DNA from: Blastomussa wellsi
Taxonomy: Eukaryota > Cnidaria > Anthozoa > Scleractinia > Plerogyridae
Direction of reading: 5' to 3'
DNA length: 64,000 nucleotides
Assembly: GCA_947652115.1 (NCBI GenBank)
Contig: OX393568.1
Location: 3,459,960-3,523,959 of the forward strand
Part shown: positions 11,596 to 24,390 of the stretch, one piece after another
Layout of the letters: the number at the start of each line of letters is the position of its first letter
How positions within the stretch are numbered: position 1 is the first letter of the stretch
Translations under genes and position numbers: made by a program
Notes under the pieces: model-generated
Database searches by the model: none
The model's input: the letters and a program-made list of their open reading frames with translations, nothing else
What the model was told of the DNA's origin: nothing

Positions 11596-12708
11596 ATGGA
11601 CATCGAGAACTCAACCAGTATCACGCTTCAATCCTCCGTGAATCGCACCTCAGATTCGAAATTCTTAGCACAACTTAACGAACTTACCGTCTGGACGATT
11701 TTCCTTGTGTTTGCGTATTATTTAGTGATTCTTCTTTCCTTGATCGGTAACACAGTCGTCATTAAAGCTATACGAAGGATTGAGAGAACACTACGAAGAA
11801 AGGTACACTATCTGTTTATAGTTAACTTGTCAGTAGCCGACCTTCTCTTCGCCCTGGAAGTGATCCCCATGATTTGTGTTCATATGCTGATGAATAGCGC
11901 ATGGCTTATCGAAGGTCGTTTGGGCAACTTCCTTTGCAAATTTGATGTGTTCCTCTCTGCCGTTGTTATACTGACATCGAATTTAACCATTCTAGCCATT
12001 GCAATCGAGAAGTTTTTGGGGATATTTTTTCCTTTGAAGACATTTGTTTCCAAGAAACGGGCGTATGTTATTGTTGCTTCCACGTGGCTCGCTAGCGGAC
12101 TTTATAGCGCCCCGCTATTTTTCTTCGTTTACCTTGTGAAAGGAACTCAAGATGGTAGCGTCACGTGCTTCCTTTGCACCGACTGCGAAAAGGTAGTACA
12201 GTGGTTTGTATTTCAAACAGTCCTGTTGGCTGCCGGTTTTTTTGTCACACTTGTACTATACTCAGCAATTGGTATAAAGATATGGCTCCATAAAACTCCT
12301 GGTTTTCAAGTTTACCAAGTTCGTCAAAAAGGTCAAGCGAAAAAGCATAAGGCGTTGAAAATGCTGGCAATGCTGGTTTTGGTATTTTATGTTTCTTTCA
12401 TGCCATTCTGGATTTACCAGCTTTCCTTACACTTCAGTTTCAATGAGAAGCTTGGCTCATACTACAGTTTCATTTCACCTTTCTTAATGCTCTGCAACGG
12501 CGCTGTGAATCCGGTTATCTACAGTGTATACATCATGGATATTCGCCGTGAGTTCCTATCGTTATTTAGATGTAAATCAGCCAACTCTGCAAGAACTTTT
12601 AAACCAAGCCGCAATAGAAGACGAAATAATCAGACAAATGGACGCAAGACTGAAAGAAACGTCGTTGATGTTTATGATAGCAACATGTGTGAGGATTCAC
12701 GTTTGTGA
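11596..12708 (+). CDS. Intronless class A GPCR 2, neuropeptide-receptor-like
   Basis: A 370-residue seven-transmembrane receptor. N-terminal sequons are at N5 and N16. Landmarks: N52 (TM1, GN), LSVAD with D82 (TM2), W103, C114 (TM3), E138-K139-F140 where DRY is expected, W164 (TM4), a cysteine-rich loop 2 (C191, C194, C197), P270 (TM6) and NPVIY at 305-309. The tail after TM7 is long, basic and Ser/Asn-rich. The EKF triad removes the arginine that normally contacts the G protein, replacing it with Lys. It shares the SNLTILAIA TM3 block with the other two receptors here but is much more divergent from them than they are from each other. It resembles peptide-type receptors in general; the ligand is not inferable. 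Confidence 0.92.
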   Translation: MDIENSTSITLQSSVNRTSDSKFLAQLNELTVWTIFLVFAYYLVILLSLIGNTVVIKAIRRIERTLRRKVHYLFIVNLSVADLLFALEVIPMICVHMLMNSAWLIEGRLGNFLCKFDVFLSAVVILTSNLTILAIAIEKFLGIFFPLKTFVSKKRAYVIVASTWLASGLYSAPLFFFVYLVKGTQDGSVTCFLCTDCEKVVQWFVFQTVLLAAGFFVTLVLYSAIGIKIWLHKTPGFQVYQVRQKGQAKKHKALKMLAMLVLVFYVSFMPFWIYQLSLHFSFNEKLGSYYSFISPFLMLCNGAVNPVIYSVYIMDIRREFLSLFRCKSANSARTFKPSRNRRRNNQTNGRKTERNVVDVYDSNMCEDSRL

Positions 12709-13092
12709 CGCTAATTTCCGCGAACGTTGATAAATAATTGTTGAAACATTAGGAAGTTCATGTTTCTTAAAAGCTGCAATTGCGAAATTGGTACTGCCTG
12801 CTGCTCCAGAGGAAAGGATTCGGATGCACTTGGTCAGTAATAACTGACACATAACAGACAATGTTAACAGAAGACCGTAATTAAAAGTGACAAATTGGGT
12901 TTGGGTTTGGGATTATTCAAGTTTAACATATTTTTTGTTAAACTTGGAATAAAATGTCTCCAAAACAGGACGTGTAAGGTTTTCACTTCGTTTACATCAT
13001 CCTCAGCTAATACATCCTACTTTTAAAAGCCGATAATATGACAGCAAAATAATATCAATCTTTAAAGCAAATTCCCAGCTTTCTGCCCCATT

Positions 13093-13262
13093 TATATGGT
13101 CTCGGGTACCCGAGACAACCCTCCCCCCGAGTTACCCTGGGCGAGCTAACTTTTCACTAAAACGTTGAAAAATCTACCAACCGTTTACATGATCCTACCC
13201 GAGTTGTCTCGGTGGGCGAGCCAACTCGGGTAGGCGAGTTGTCTCGTCTCGGCAGTTCTCAA
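13093..13262. repeat. CCGAGTTGTCTCGG-rich inverted repeat cluster
   Basis: CTCGGGTACCCGAG at the left and several copies of CGAGTTGTCTCG or CAACTCGGGTAGG at the right can pair in more than one way. It may be a short palindromic mobile element. Confidence 0.4.
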
Positions 13263-14845
13263 ACTGTCTCAAATTAATTTTTTAATTTACGGTTCAAAGT
13301 AAGGTGCAGCAACAATAACATTCTATTCAGCTTGATCAATGTGTTATATTGATATTTGAACTGGAAAAAAGCGTTAAAAATTTATCGGTCCCTTCCCGTC
13401 TGAAAGTAAATTGATTTTAATATTGTAACGTTAGTATAGGAAGTTCTTGAATAATTTGCGTGTATTAAAGCGAGGTAGATTCGAAATGGCTTCATAGGCT
13501 ACATAAGTGACACATGCATGACAGTCAGACACTGTCAGTTCACAAAGAATCTTTTAATTTGAAATGACAAAACCGTGTCTTGAATTCGATATATTTAACA
13601 CTGAAATGTATTACTGACCAGAAATAAACTGCCCAACAATTCCCTTACATTCCTAGCGTCTTGTCTTTCTCGTAAGTATCTCTAAAAAAAACTGAATCTC
13701 TGAGTACGAGTACAAAAATTGATGACAGAAGCTGTTTTGGTTAATAGAATTTGGGGTTTTTAATAGTTTAGTATATTTTTGAAGTTTAATATAATACCTT
13801 AAGGAGACTAGTTGTGTGTCATATCTATCTTCTCTCAGTTGTCAGTCGCTTTTCGTGTACGTTTATATATAGAAATCTTTAATTAATATTGCAGGGTAAA
13901 GCAGTGAACTAACAAGTCAACAAAGTAAAGCTCCCGTTTTGGCAAAACGTGTACATCGAAGATGGGTTTGTTTTCGTAACAGCAAGCAAATTGAAATTAC
14001 TATGATGATGACAAAATGGAAATTTGCTGCCATCTTTTTTTTGGTGTTCAACTGTCTATGAAAATGAATTCGGATTAAGCATTATTTTTACACCTTTTGA
14101 ATGAAAAACCTGGACGGGATAAATACTTAATACAAGGACAGGGTTATTCCCAGATGGGTTTTTAAATTTCAGCAGGTACAGCCAGCTGGTTGACTAGCAT
14201 TCGCTAACCTTCACACAAAAGAGAGCAACGAAAGCTTTTGGTGCCTGTATAGAATTTCGGTTATAAACCTAAATTCGCGCTACGTTATGCCCCGTTTAAA
14301 TGGAAATTGGATGGTCTTAGTGCTAGGATTATCCATGCGCGATATGTTTTCAGATTTCAGTTTACGTGCTAAGCGTTGCATTTAGCGACGTGCGTGATCA
14401 AATGTTATTTGTGAACCATTTTAGCTCATTGTACCGTGGACCTCTATGATTGCGTAAAGAGAAAGAGAAAGGTTTACTGCCAACTATCTAATTTTGCGTC
14501 ATCCGACATTTCTCAATTAGCTTAATGCTTTTACTGTCGGTGAGGGACTTGTTCTGTCAATTTCGCTGACGTAACCCATTTCATGCCACGAAATTTCCCC
14601 CCGAAAAAAAATTAACCAGCACTTAAATTTACAAGCTTTCTTAACTTTTCGCTAACAATAACAATTTAGCAGACTCTTCCTGTTGTCTTTTTGCCTGAAC
14701 TTTAAATTCATTCTAACCGGATCAGTGATTAAATATACATATTACAATACCTCATTTTAGAAGTGACCGCCAAGTCAGCATTACTGGATTAAAAATGGAA
14801 ATGATGTAAAAGTTCATGATCACAACATTAACTTGGGTAAATTAG

Positions 14846-15022
14846 TATATGTAATAGGACTACATGCTGTCCAATTTGAAAATAATTGGATGAGAAAAAA
14901 TTCCGAGGACTGCGAAATTGGACGAGGCCGAAGGCCGAGTCCAATTTGGCAGTTCGACGAATTTTTTTGAATCCAATTATTTCCAAATTGGACATGCACG
15001 TAGTCCTGTTACCTATTCATTA
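14846..15022. mobile_element. Palindromic MITE-like element
   Basis: Arms of about 60 bp (AGGACTACATGC, GTCCAATTTG, AATAATTGGAT) are mirrored at 14960-15020. The apex at 14924-14939 is GAGGCCGAAGGCCGAG. Short relatives (TTGGACAG, CCAATTT) follow at 15125-15180. Confidence 0.65.
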
Positions 15023-15398
15023 TATAGGATCCAAAAATATATGAACATGGCAAATGTTTCGCCCTCCAAACTAGTTTTCCTTGACAATTGATTGGTTTAT
15101 GGAAGGTATCCAGATTTTTCTTAAATTGGACAGTTTGAGCAAAAACTGTCCAATTTATTTTAAATTTGGACAGTTGGCAAAAATTAATGAAAAATGCATC
15201 TGTTGACAGTAATGGATTTTGATGTAGCTATATAATTAATATTTAAACAGCCGCTGGTGCTGGCATTAAAGATGAGTCGACTAAGCACCCCCTTTTCGGT
15301 AAAATCTAAATTGACCAAGTTGACGAGTTGTGCCTTCAGTTCGTCTTTCAGTTGATAACAAAACATCCTTTAATATACATTTGTCGTGATCTACTAGA

Positions 15399-16385
15399 AT
15401 GGAAAACGTCACTCATTCGCCGGCGATTGAAAAATCAGATCTAGAGGAAATCGCGAAAGCCTCGATCTGTATAACTGTTCTCCTAACCTCGCTGATCGAA
15501 AACATTTTGGTTCTCGTCGTCATGAAAAACAACTCTTCACGAAGAATGAAGTCTGCAAACAGTTTATTCATTGCAAACATGTCGGTAGCCGATGTTCTCT
15601 TCTCTGTTCAAAACATACCGCATTCATACAACTATCTTGTACTGAACGGCCGATGGGTTCTTCAAGGAAACGTTGGAACGATTTTTTGCAAGATCGACGT
15701 GTTTTTTTCGATCATTGCTATGGTAACCGCAAATCTAACCATTTTGGCCATTGCTGCTTATCGCCTTTTCGTCGTGTACTTTCCTCTCAAGAAAATTATC
15801 ACGCGTGGAGTGTGTGGCTTTATTATATTTCTAACATGGCTCATCCCTACGCTGTTTGCCTCACCGATGTTATATTACGCTGAATTGGTAGGCGAGAGTG
15901 AGTTCAAAATCTGCAGCCTCACAGATCAGCATGTTTTGAAAACTTGGTATGCAGTCTTGGCGAGTATTCTAGCGATAACACTCGTCACAATGCTGGTTTT
16001 GTACACTGCTATTGGAGTGAAGTTATGGCAGCAAAACTTTCCAGGCGACCCAAGCGGTGGCGTTATAGGGCGACGAGTGCAGTTACGAAGGGCGAAGCGG
16101 AATCGCGACATTTTCAAAATGCTACTAACTCTAATAGTCGCGTTCTATGTCTGTTCGTTACCACTTCTTACCTTTCAGCTATCATTCGCTTTTGAATTGT
16201 ATGAAGTGCTCGAAGTGAACCACGGTCATTTTGTTGCTCTTCTTATGCTTTTCCTAAATGGAACCATCAATCCCATAATTTACTTCATTTTCAATAAAAG
16301 GTTCCGTGCGGGTGTTAAGGTGGCTCTGTCAAATTGCAGATGGCATTGCTCACGGAGAATTTTGTACACTATCGGAAAAAGCTGA
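15399..16385 (+). CDS. Intronless class A GPCR 3, paralogue of GPCR 1
   Basis: A 328-residue seven-transmembrane receptor, roughly two-thirds identical to GPCR 1 by eye. The sequon is at N3. Landmarks: N35 (TM1), SVAD with D65 (TM2), W86, C97 (TM3), Y121-R122-L123 replacing DRY, W147 (TM4), C172 (loop 2), P255 (TM6) and NPIIY at 291-295. The acidic position before the arginine is Tyr, which would remove the usual acid-arginine lock. Intracellular loop 3 is a little longer than in GPCR 1 and basic (RRVQLRRAKRNR). Same strand and orientation as the other two receptors, consistent with tandem duplication. AATAAA at about 16793 is a candidate poly(A) signal. Confidence 0.93.
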   Translation: MENVTHSPAIEKSDLEEIAKASICITVLLTSLIENILVLVVMKNNSSRRMKSANSLFIANMSVADVLFSVQNIPHSYNYLVLNGRWVLQGNVGTIFCKIDVFFSIIAMVTANLTILAIAAYRLFVVYFPLKKIITRGVCGFIIFLTWLIPTLFASPMLYYAELVGESEFKICSLTDQHVLKTWYAVLASILAITLVTMLVLYTAIGVKLWQQNFPGDPSGGVIGRRVQLRRAKRNRDIFKMLLTLIVAFYVCSLPLLTFQLSFAFELYEVLEVNHGHFVALLMLFLNGTINPIIYFIFNKRFRAGVKVALSNCRWHCSRRILYTIGKS

Positions 16386-19300
16386 ATGAGCGCAAGCAGG
16401 TTAAAGTTCGTTTTACTTGAAGTCTTCGAGAAGCTTTTCCCATAAAGTACAGCACTAGTCGAGTTTTCGTATTTATATTGCACCGGAGGGTCGCAAGATT
16501 TTGTGTTTGAACATACGTGAACATGAGGCGTACTCTGGGACCTTAAGATGTCTTAAGCCGCACAAATTCTCCTTAAGTTGATCGCGTAAAGTCCCCTTAA
16601 ATTATGTAATCATACAAAGGCTTTAAAATTGCCTTGGAATGATTATAAAGCTTGATATTTTCCATGTAAAGGTAAACTCCATTCTAATGTTAAGGGTTGG
16701 AGGAGGCATGGTGCTTAATTGTGCTCGTGTAGTGTTACTGGGTTCATGCCCTGGCAGGGGCGATTGGACTGTGTTCCTGCGTAGGAGAGCTGAATAAAAT
16801 GTTATTGATCAGGGAGTAAATTTGCATGTGAAAAGACTCCCTAGTGTGGTATATATAGAGAAAAAAACTGTGCAGAGCGAATCAAGTGTAGTCTGGGTAA
16901 CAATTCCTTGCAGAGAGACACACTCATGCAACTTTCTGTTTTTTTTTTTTCACACTATACCACACCAAAATCTTAAGTCTGCTACAAGCCTGAGCCACAT
17001 ATCAGCTATTTAGTTTATCAATGTACTTAACTCATGTTACTGTAGCAGTTTGTTGCTCGTTATAAAGTCATCAAATGCTGGGTGTAAAAAAGGCACTGTG
17101 AAAGTATCACGTATCCCCAATAACAAACTGAAACACAAGCCAATTCATTGCTGTACATGCAACATGGAGAGCTCAATTCAGATAACAACACATGTCAGTG
17201 TTTATTGCGGGCGACAAGGGGAGCCCAGCGTTGACATCACAAACGCATGCGCGGCAATTATTTAGCTGGCCTCTGACTCGATTTTTGCTTCATTCCGATG
17301 TTCTTCCACTAAGCATGTATGGAATGCAAAGAACGCAATTTGATCACGCGCATCACGCGTATTTTGGACCTTGGTGTTACAACATAATATTTATGCAATT
17401 CCTGCTGGCTTTCCACTTGGTGCAATATCAATACACGCTTTGGAGAGAGTTAGTCCCTGGCTTTTTGTTTTATGTATTGCTATTGTTCATGCAAGCTTAA
17501 ATGGTAGTTTGCGGATGCAAAATCGAACGTGTCACCCAGCTAAGGAAAGCAAAAACGAATGAATGAATGACTGCTTTGTTACCAGGTCACGAGTCATGAC
17601 ATCTATAAGCAGGGGTTACAATATATTAAAGCAGCCATACCCTTCACAGGCCCCATGCGTGCCACGTGCCACACAACGATCACTGTTGCATAACACGTGA
17701 CTTTAACATGTTTTACTATCAAATTAATTATTATTCTCATTGACCGAGAAGAAAGACAAAAATTCTATTTGCATTGCAAATAATCTCTTTACGCTTTTCT
17801 CTCCTCCCACGTTAGGGAACTAACAAATTAGTGGACTGCATTCCCGCGTTCGTTTACTGATTATTACATGTGTTCTCAGTCGAGTGTAGGTAATAAGTCG
17901 CCACCAAGTTTGACGCAATTCTCGTCCCTAGGGCCCGCGTGGATAAGAGGGTGTCAACCTGAAATCCAGCCTCATTCTGTTCGTCCTTAATAATGTTAAT
18001 TTAAGTAAATAATTGTTGCATAACATCCATTCTTCTTGGCTTAATGAATACACACAATTTATACTTATACCCTAACATGATTTTGTATACACCGTAAAAC
18101 AACAACAAACAATTACCACATATTAACTAAACTAAACAACAATGGAACTAGAGTCTCTTAAAATGTAATAGTGTCAGTAAAAACCTACACGTACTATTTC
18201 AGGCGACTAAATTATAGGTGGCAAATATATAGGAAAAGAAGGAGGGGCAGAGCAAGGGTTGTAACCCTTACTGGCACAATGCATCGTTCTCGCCCGCACT
18301 TCCTAACTTTTGGTTATCACTTGTAATTAACGTACTGACAAAATGCCTTAAATGCAACCTCGTTCCCAGGGCTTTTTCCTTCTTCGCATAATAGCCTTTG
18401 TTTAACGAGGGTAGCACATAATAGTCTTTCGACTAACAAACCTGTGGCCCTGATTCCCGATCGAATTGGAATTTAGAAGTGTTGGTTTTTGTGGAGGGAG
18501 GAAAACCGGAGAACCCGGAGAAAAACCCTCGGAGCAAGGACGAGAACCAACAACAAACTCAACCCACATATGACGCCGGGTCCGGGAATCGAACCCGGGC
18601 CACATGGGTGGGAGGCGAGCGCCCTCACCACTGCGCCATCCCTGCTCCCCTGTATGTAGTTTAGTATCTGTCCTAAATCTCCGCATTTATGGGCACTGTT
18701 TACAAGGACTTCTGGAGTAACCAGAACACGTGTTTACAAGCCAGGCAACTAGATTTGCCCACAAAGTTTATGACTTAAAATGAGCTCAATCTTGTCGATG
18801 ACATGATTCAAACTGCATGACAATATCTAATTACGAGGAACAAACATCAATGCAACGAAAAAGCACACAGATTTCGGTCATTTCGTGTATATTTATACTT
18901 ACTGCACATCATTCTGTATAGTAGCCACAAAAGCGCTTGTGCTTTTCCTTCATGTTGTGCAAGTCGCCATATTTGATTTGACACACGGGAACCTGGCCAC
19001 TAGTGCCCGTGAGCCACCTAAACAGCGGATTCCCACCGAAGGCCAAAATGCAAAATGCAAAGATGGCGGCTGTACATTTTATCACAATACCTTGCGAACC
19101 AAACAAAGCTCAGTACAATTTAACGTAACTCGTTCCAGTGTACTTAACAATATTGCTCTTGCCGAGTTTGAATGACTTGCGATTTTTTTTGTGTGTTTTC
19201 ATACGCTCTTTTAGGGTTTTCGCACGTAAACTTTTTGAAGTGTAACACCCAAGAATTTAAGCTGAAATGTTCAAACGTGTCGCTAAATCAGCTTCTTGTT

Positions 19301-20495
19301 TGTTACAGCGCGACGCGAAGGAACCAGTGAGTCCCAGAGAGAAAAAATGTCTATTTCCCCAATAAATCGTGCATGCACGCACATTTTTGCTTCAAAACCG
19401 AAATAAATTGGGCTGATAAGACATTTGAGGCATTCTTTGACTATTCAATGCAAAACAATTGATAGCACAGGTGGACAGCTGGCCAAACATAATATAAAAA
19501 TTTACTCATGCTCGAATCGGTGTCGATATCAGCCATGAAATAAATTTCACTCTTAAGAGAATAAGTTACATGTAATATAAGTTACAGCTTTTAAATGAGA
19601 AATAATATTTCGAACAAAAAAACAATCAACACAACCGTTTCACTAGATAAGTATGTTCAGCATGCTGAAATCGTTTTTAAAATGGACAGGTTCATTTCTG
19701 TTTCAGAAGAGGAGGACGTGGAGATTGAGAAACAATTGCCTGGCTAATGGTTGATTATTGAGTTAAGAATCTCCTAGCAAATTTCATAATACTGTTCACA
19801 ATATTTGTTATGTATTAGCAATTGGGTATCAAATAACTAAAAACTATACACAACAAGATAACTGATAATGATAAATTAACCAGAATAACGTTATCGTGCC
19901 GATTTATATTATTTTCCGTGTATATCGATAGATCACAACATGACAATGTATTGAAACTTGCACAAAGAAGAACTTTTCTGTCTGTCGCAGTTTTGAGTTT
20001 GTAGGTGCATGTAATTGATCAGCAATTGATTGAAAGAACGCGAAAACTAAGGCACCGGCCAAAGATCTAGAAGAGGAGACCATTTGACGAACACAAATAA
20101 CGGTCTGCGAGACAAGTTGTGATTTTTAAATCTAAAGTGATTGCAGTGAATAGTTGTCAGTTACCGCTTTACTTGGGTCTCAGTTGCCACTCAAATTTAT
20201 ACTGCAACCGGAAACAAATCCTGGATACAAATGGTTTACCAAAACCGAGGTATTGTCATAAAGTTAGTGGAGATTTACGATGTACTTTGGTAGAAAAATA
20301 CGTAGAAATTTCAAATTTCAGTGTATCTGGAGTACTTTTCATTATTCATTTAGAAATTGTTAATAAGTTTGGCAATTGAATTTACAGCTGGAAAAATAGT
20401 CCTGAAATTTTAACAACTCCCACAATACGATGTATATTCATTAGAGTCGCACTTATTTCAGTCTCGACTTCGCCTTAAGCCACCAAAACCTCAAG
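16386..20495. other. Intergenic DNA between the GPCR cluster and the HYR-sushi gene
   Basis: About 4.1 kb. I see a SINE at 18402-18655 and otherwise AT-rich DNA. Open frames around 17050-17560 overlap in several phases and match nothing recognisable. The last 100 bp before 20496 are presumably promoter or 5' UTR, but no clear TATA box stands out. Confidence 0.45.
18402..18655 (-). mobile_element. tRNA-derived SINE
   Basis: Read on the - strand: a tRNA-like head (GGATGGCGCAGTGG A-box region, GGGTTCGATTCCCGG B-box), then a body ending in the block TTCCAATTCGATCGGGAAT near 18460. The tRNA head is degenerate at the acceptor stem. Two related copies lie at 49310-49450 and 49687-49880. Confidence 0.8.
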
Positions 20496-20562
20496 ATGAG
20501 TCTTCAGTGTTTCATTTTGAACATTTTGCTTATTGCAATCGTCACTCAGACTGCAGTGGCAG
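20496..20562 (+). CDS. Signal-peptide exon of the HYR-sushi gene
   Basis: The ATG opens 22 codons with a classic signal sequence: MSLQC, a hydrophobic core (FILNILLIAIV), then TQTAVA. A donor (G|GTACG, GT at 20563) gives phase 1, which joins exactly to the phase-1 acceptor of S1 to make ...AVA-G-KTCP. The intron to S1 is 6.3 kb, but no other candidate first exon is seen closer. Start choice rests on the signal peptide. Confidence 0.75.
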
Positions 20563-22617
20563 GTACGAAATCATTAACTTGATTCCCTCGTTTTCCATTG
20601 TGCGTTCTTACTATGCATAACTGTTTCACGCGCGTCCAGCGCGAGCCCAATGAAAGATGGTCTCATAAACAAGTTAGTGACCTATCATTTTGTTCGCTTT
20701 GATTAACTTGAGAATCAACTTTATTCCTGCACAAGCCAATCGTGAGTAAAATCGTAATGATACATAAGGAATCACTGAGTCTAAACGAGGTGCTGGCGCT
20801 CCTAAACGATCACGGGGACCCCCCAGTTAAATTCCAATTTAAGTTCCTGTACAAGCCATGGATAGGCAAAGACAAATTAAGACGGAATCCATCAGGAAGT
20901 TGAGTAATATTTATTTGAGTTGGACAAAAATCGAGTACCAGAATAATTTAAATCATATTGCGTTAATTTTTACCCTTAATAAAAGGTAAAGATGTAAGTA
21001 ATTATCCGCGATAACACCGACAACAATTTCTTATCAGAGTCCGAGAAAATGAATTTTAAAGATCACAAACTGTAGGCAAAATCTAACGTGTAGCCATTTT
21101 GTAAAATCGTCTTTAAGCGATTCAGTGGAATTATAGTGGAACTTCGAAACTTGTTTTCGATGTTTGGTGTTGTTAGAAAAGATTTCTTTTGATAAGATAT
21201 TTGAAGTAGTAACACAAAAGCTTGCAATAAGGTGTAAATCATTTTGGTACATGATTTTGTCCAATGAATGCTCGAAGTCGTAATGGATTCCGTCTTAATA
21301 TTTTGATTTTGTTAACAATACGGGTAGTTTCACTATGCTATTTCTGGTAAGAAGAAAAATGGATGCTATGACAATTATACCTGGTTATAGAAAAGTATTC
21401 TGGGCAGGCGTAATGAAACACATCTTCTGTTATGCATTATAACCATGAAACTGATACATTACAGCAAATACGCCAGCTAAAATTGGGGTATTAAAACGGA
21501 ACATTTTTCCGTTTGTTGATACAAGTGCAGCAGGGATCACTCTTGCTTGCTGTTGATCGTGTTTTCTAAGTATGCTTTAAAGGGACACTGTCACGCCTGA
21601 TATATCATATTTTGATACCTATGGCCTGTAGGTTACTGTAATCGTGCCTTATTGTCCTTCAATACAAGTAGAAAGATTCTAAAAGTGGTGAAAGTAAAGA
21701 AATATCAACTAAGAAGAAAAAAATATCAAAAGATTCAAAATTTTACAAGAATTCCAGCTTTGATTTCTGGTCCAGAAATCAATTTTGTACTACTTCCCCA
21801 AAATACCTGTTTTGTTCACTTTAAACTGTAAGTAGTGATATACTTAAATAGACATTATCGGTTTTCCATGGTTGCCAGGCTCATAAATAGTGTTTTCATA
21901 ATGTATGGCCGTAATCTAACTATGAACTTGCTTTGTTATTTTGAAATGGAAAGGTGGTGTTCAAAAGCAAAGAAATATCAATTAAAACTGAAAATATATG
22001 ACTAAAGATTCAGAATATAACCAGAATGCATAGAACTTAAATTTGATGAACTTCCATCCTGTAGGTTTTCTTCAAAACCGATGAAGACCGACGTTTTTTT
22101 TGGCCGAAACGTCGTTTGTTTCATAAACGGTGATTGAACAGAAACTTGAGATTTCTATTACTGATATTTTAGAAACTGATTTTCCATTAACCTCGTATTA
22201 GTCATGATAGAAGACCGAGATCGATCTCCTCTAAACATGCTTGGTGTAAATGGGAAATTTATGCCTAAGAATCTTTGATGATGAAAGGCTGGATCTCCAA
22301 ATCCCCGTTGCAGCTGCTATGGGTTTCTTTGCTTTACTTGATAAAATGACAGGATTCCGTAAAAAGATAAATGTATACAGAAGCCTAAAAAAGATGCAAT
22401 ATATGTAAACCGATCGTTTGCGACATATTGGCTTCATCACTTAAGCTTGAAAAAGTTCGGTGTTATAATTTATATTTTACCGTTTTAGCCTTGTATATAT
22501 AAATTATTCATGCCGTCTTTGATGATTTCCTTAAATTCAAAACTCGCCCAAACAAAATTTTGTGTTAAAACATCCACGTCACGATTTTGAGTCGCTTTTT
22601 CTTGACTGACCAAATTA

Positions 22618-22775
22618 ACCTTAAAATTAAAGAAACCTCAAAATAATAGTCTACTAAGCAAGAAAAACACCAAAAAGTGATAATAAACCAAATGAACAAG
22701 CATGATTAAGTATGGAGAAGACTGAGACAGATTGTAAATGACGAGTTTGGAAAATTTAGGATAAATTTTTCAACC
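22618..22775. mobile_element. Fragment of a repeat family also present at 33.6-35.5 kb
   Basis: The order CTACTAAGCAAGAAAAACACC, GTGATAATAAA, GGAGAAGACTGAGACAG, AAATTTAGG matches, diverged, the segments at 34005-34150 (same orientation) and 33650-33790 and 35375-35520 (reverse). No coding sequence. Confidence 0.6.
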
Positions 22776-24117
22776 GAGTGCACTGGCAAACCATGAATTA
22801 ACTCTTTTAAAAAAACGTCCAACGCGCCACTGTATTCACTGTGAAAAATTTTGTTAAACCTTTAAATTATTTGCTTTTATCATTTCAGTACAGTCTGGCA
22901 ACGAATAATTCACCGTAGTTCAGTTAAATGAAAAACTAACTTATGGATCAAAATTTCCACGTTCAATTTTAGACTAAACGATTGTGTCAACGGCTCCGTA
23001 ATAGCTCGTAATGATTTTGCTGTTCAGCAAAAAGTTGTTTCCGCGCAGTTTATTGATCGCCGGTTGTTCAAACACAAAATAAAGCAAAAGGAGGCCTCAA
23101 ATCGAAGGACCGACTATCGAAAGGAAAAGTTCAATTATTTGCAAGCCAGTCATTTAACCCAGCAATGGAAGTTTTAAAATGTTTCGTGGCAAGTTCGCCG
23201 AATGAAACAACGCGGTGAAGTCGTATTGCCTTTGCTACGTCACTTTGACAGGGTCTTTGCAGTTTTATTCTTCGATCTGTTGGGTCGTGAATACCACGCA
23301 TATTTTCTTTGATGATTTCTAAATCAATTCTGCTTTGCGTTTTCAAGTCGCCGAAGTCTCTTGTACTGATTTAGCGTTGAAATATAAACAATTTGGATCG
23401 ACTGTTGTGTTATATTATTTGTTGAGGTTCTCAACGATTGGACAGGGGAGAGAGATATCATCTTTCCAAAACTACTAACCCTTCCAACAGATGACAGAAT
23501 CAAAAAGTCGCACGCATAAAACTTTTATTCACAATAAATAATTTTTCGTTGTGTGAATCATCGAAATACGCCAGAGTATTGTATCCAGCTGCGCCGGTAT
23601 CCAACAGGCATTCCGAGGACACTATTCGCGGGAAATTTTATAGCGATCATTTTGAATGGCCATCAACAGACAATGCTTCAGAAGTGATTGGTTAGTTTGA
23701 CTAGCGAGTAAAACAATGGGAAAGGAATGTTGCTCTCGGTTAAGCAGGCGTTAGTGGGAAACAGTGTAACGAAATCGCCTAATAACGCCTGTGTGCGAGG
23801 CTACGATCGCAGACGAAGTTGCTGGGACACTTCCCATGTTTACCACTTGAAACAAGAACAAATATTTCTTACTTCCCCTCTCCCCATTTGCATTGTTGTG
23901 TTTCATGAAAAAACAATACCTCCAACATTGTTTCGTGGGAGGGAGGCTTCCATTTCATAAAAATCGTTACAAATTGTCACGCTATTTGTTGCCAAAGGAG
24001 GTGTCCCGAGTACTTCTCGCTGGAATTGTAAGTTGTTTAAGGTTTGCTGAACACAGTTTTGGAAGATTTGACATGTTTGAGTGCCTGTACTTCATCATGA
24101 TCTCACAACTAAATGCC

Positions 24118-24262
24118 AAAGCCTGGTTCACACTTGTAAAATAAGCACAAGTGAAATAAGCACAAGCGTAAGCACAAGAAAAAAGAAAAACGTTTCTTGT
24201 GCTTATCCTTGCATTATTTCACTTGTGTTATGCTTGTTTCCCAATGTGAACCAGGCTTAACA
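24118..24262. repeat. Palindromic hairpin element (copy 1)
   Basis: The arms AAGCCTGGTTCACA and its inverse at the right end enclose AAGCACAAG/CTTGTGCTT blocks. The same element is at 30678-30823 in copy 2. Confidence 0.65.
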
Positions 24263-24288
24263 GCTGATGAGCCCTTATTTGGCACACA

Positions 24289-24390
24289 TAATTTTAACAA
24301 TTATTCCACGAGCGCGCGTTGGATAAGAGATGGTAGATAGTTGGCTATAACCATCTCATATCCAACAAACGCGAGTGGAATAATTTTTTT
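24289..24390. repeat. Palindromic hairpin element, apex deleted
   Basis: The arms AATTATTCCAC and GTTGGATA.GAGATGG are mirrored on the right. The copy at 30858-30985 has 23 more bases in the loop, including GAGGCGCGTAGCGCCGAG (30916-30933). Confidence 0.65.

Larger units (their letters stand above)
12709..15398. other. Intergenic DNA between GPCR 2 and GPCR 3
   Basis: About 2.7 kb without a recognisable gene. It contains the GC-rich repeat at 13093 and the palindrome at 14846. An AATAAA-like signal at about 12948 may serve GPCR 2. Confidence 0.5.

Noticed and set aside
17192..17500. 102-codon open frame with hydrophobic stretch
   Set aside because: Overlaps other frames, no family, no splice signals; likely chance.
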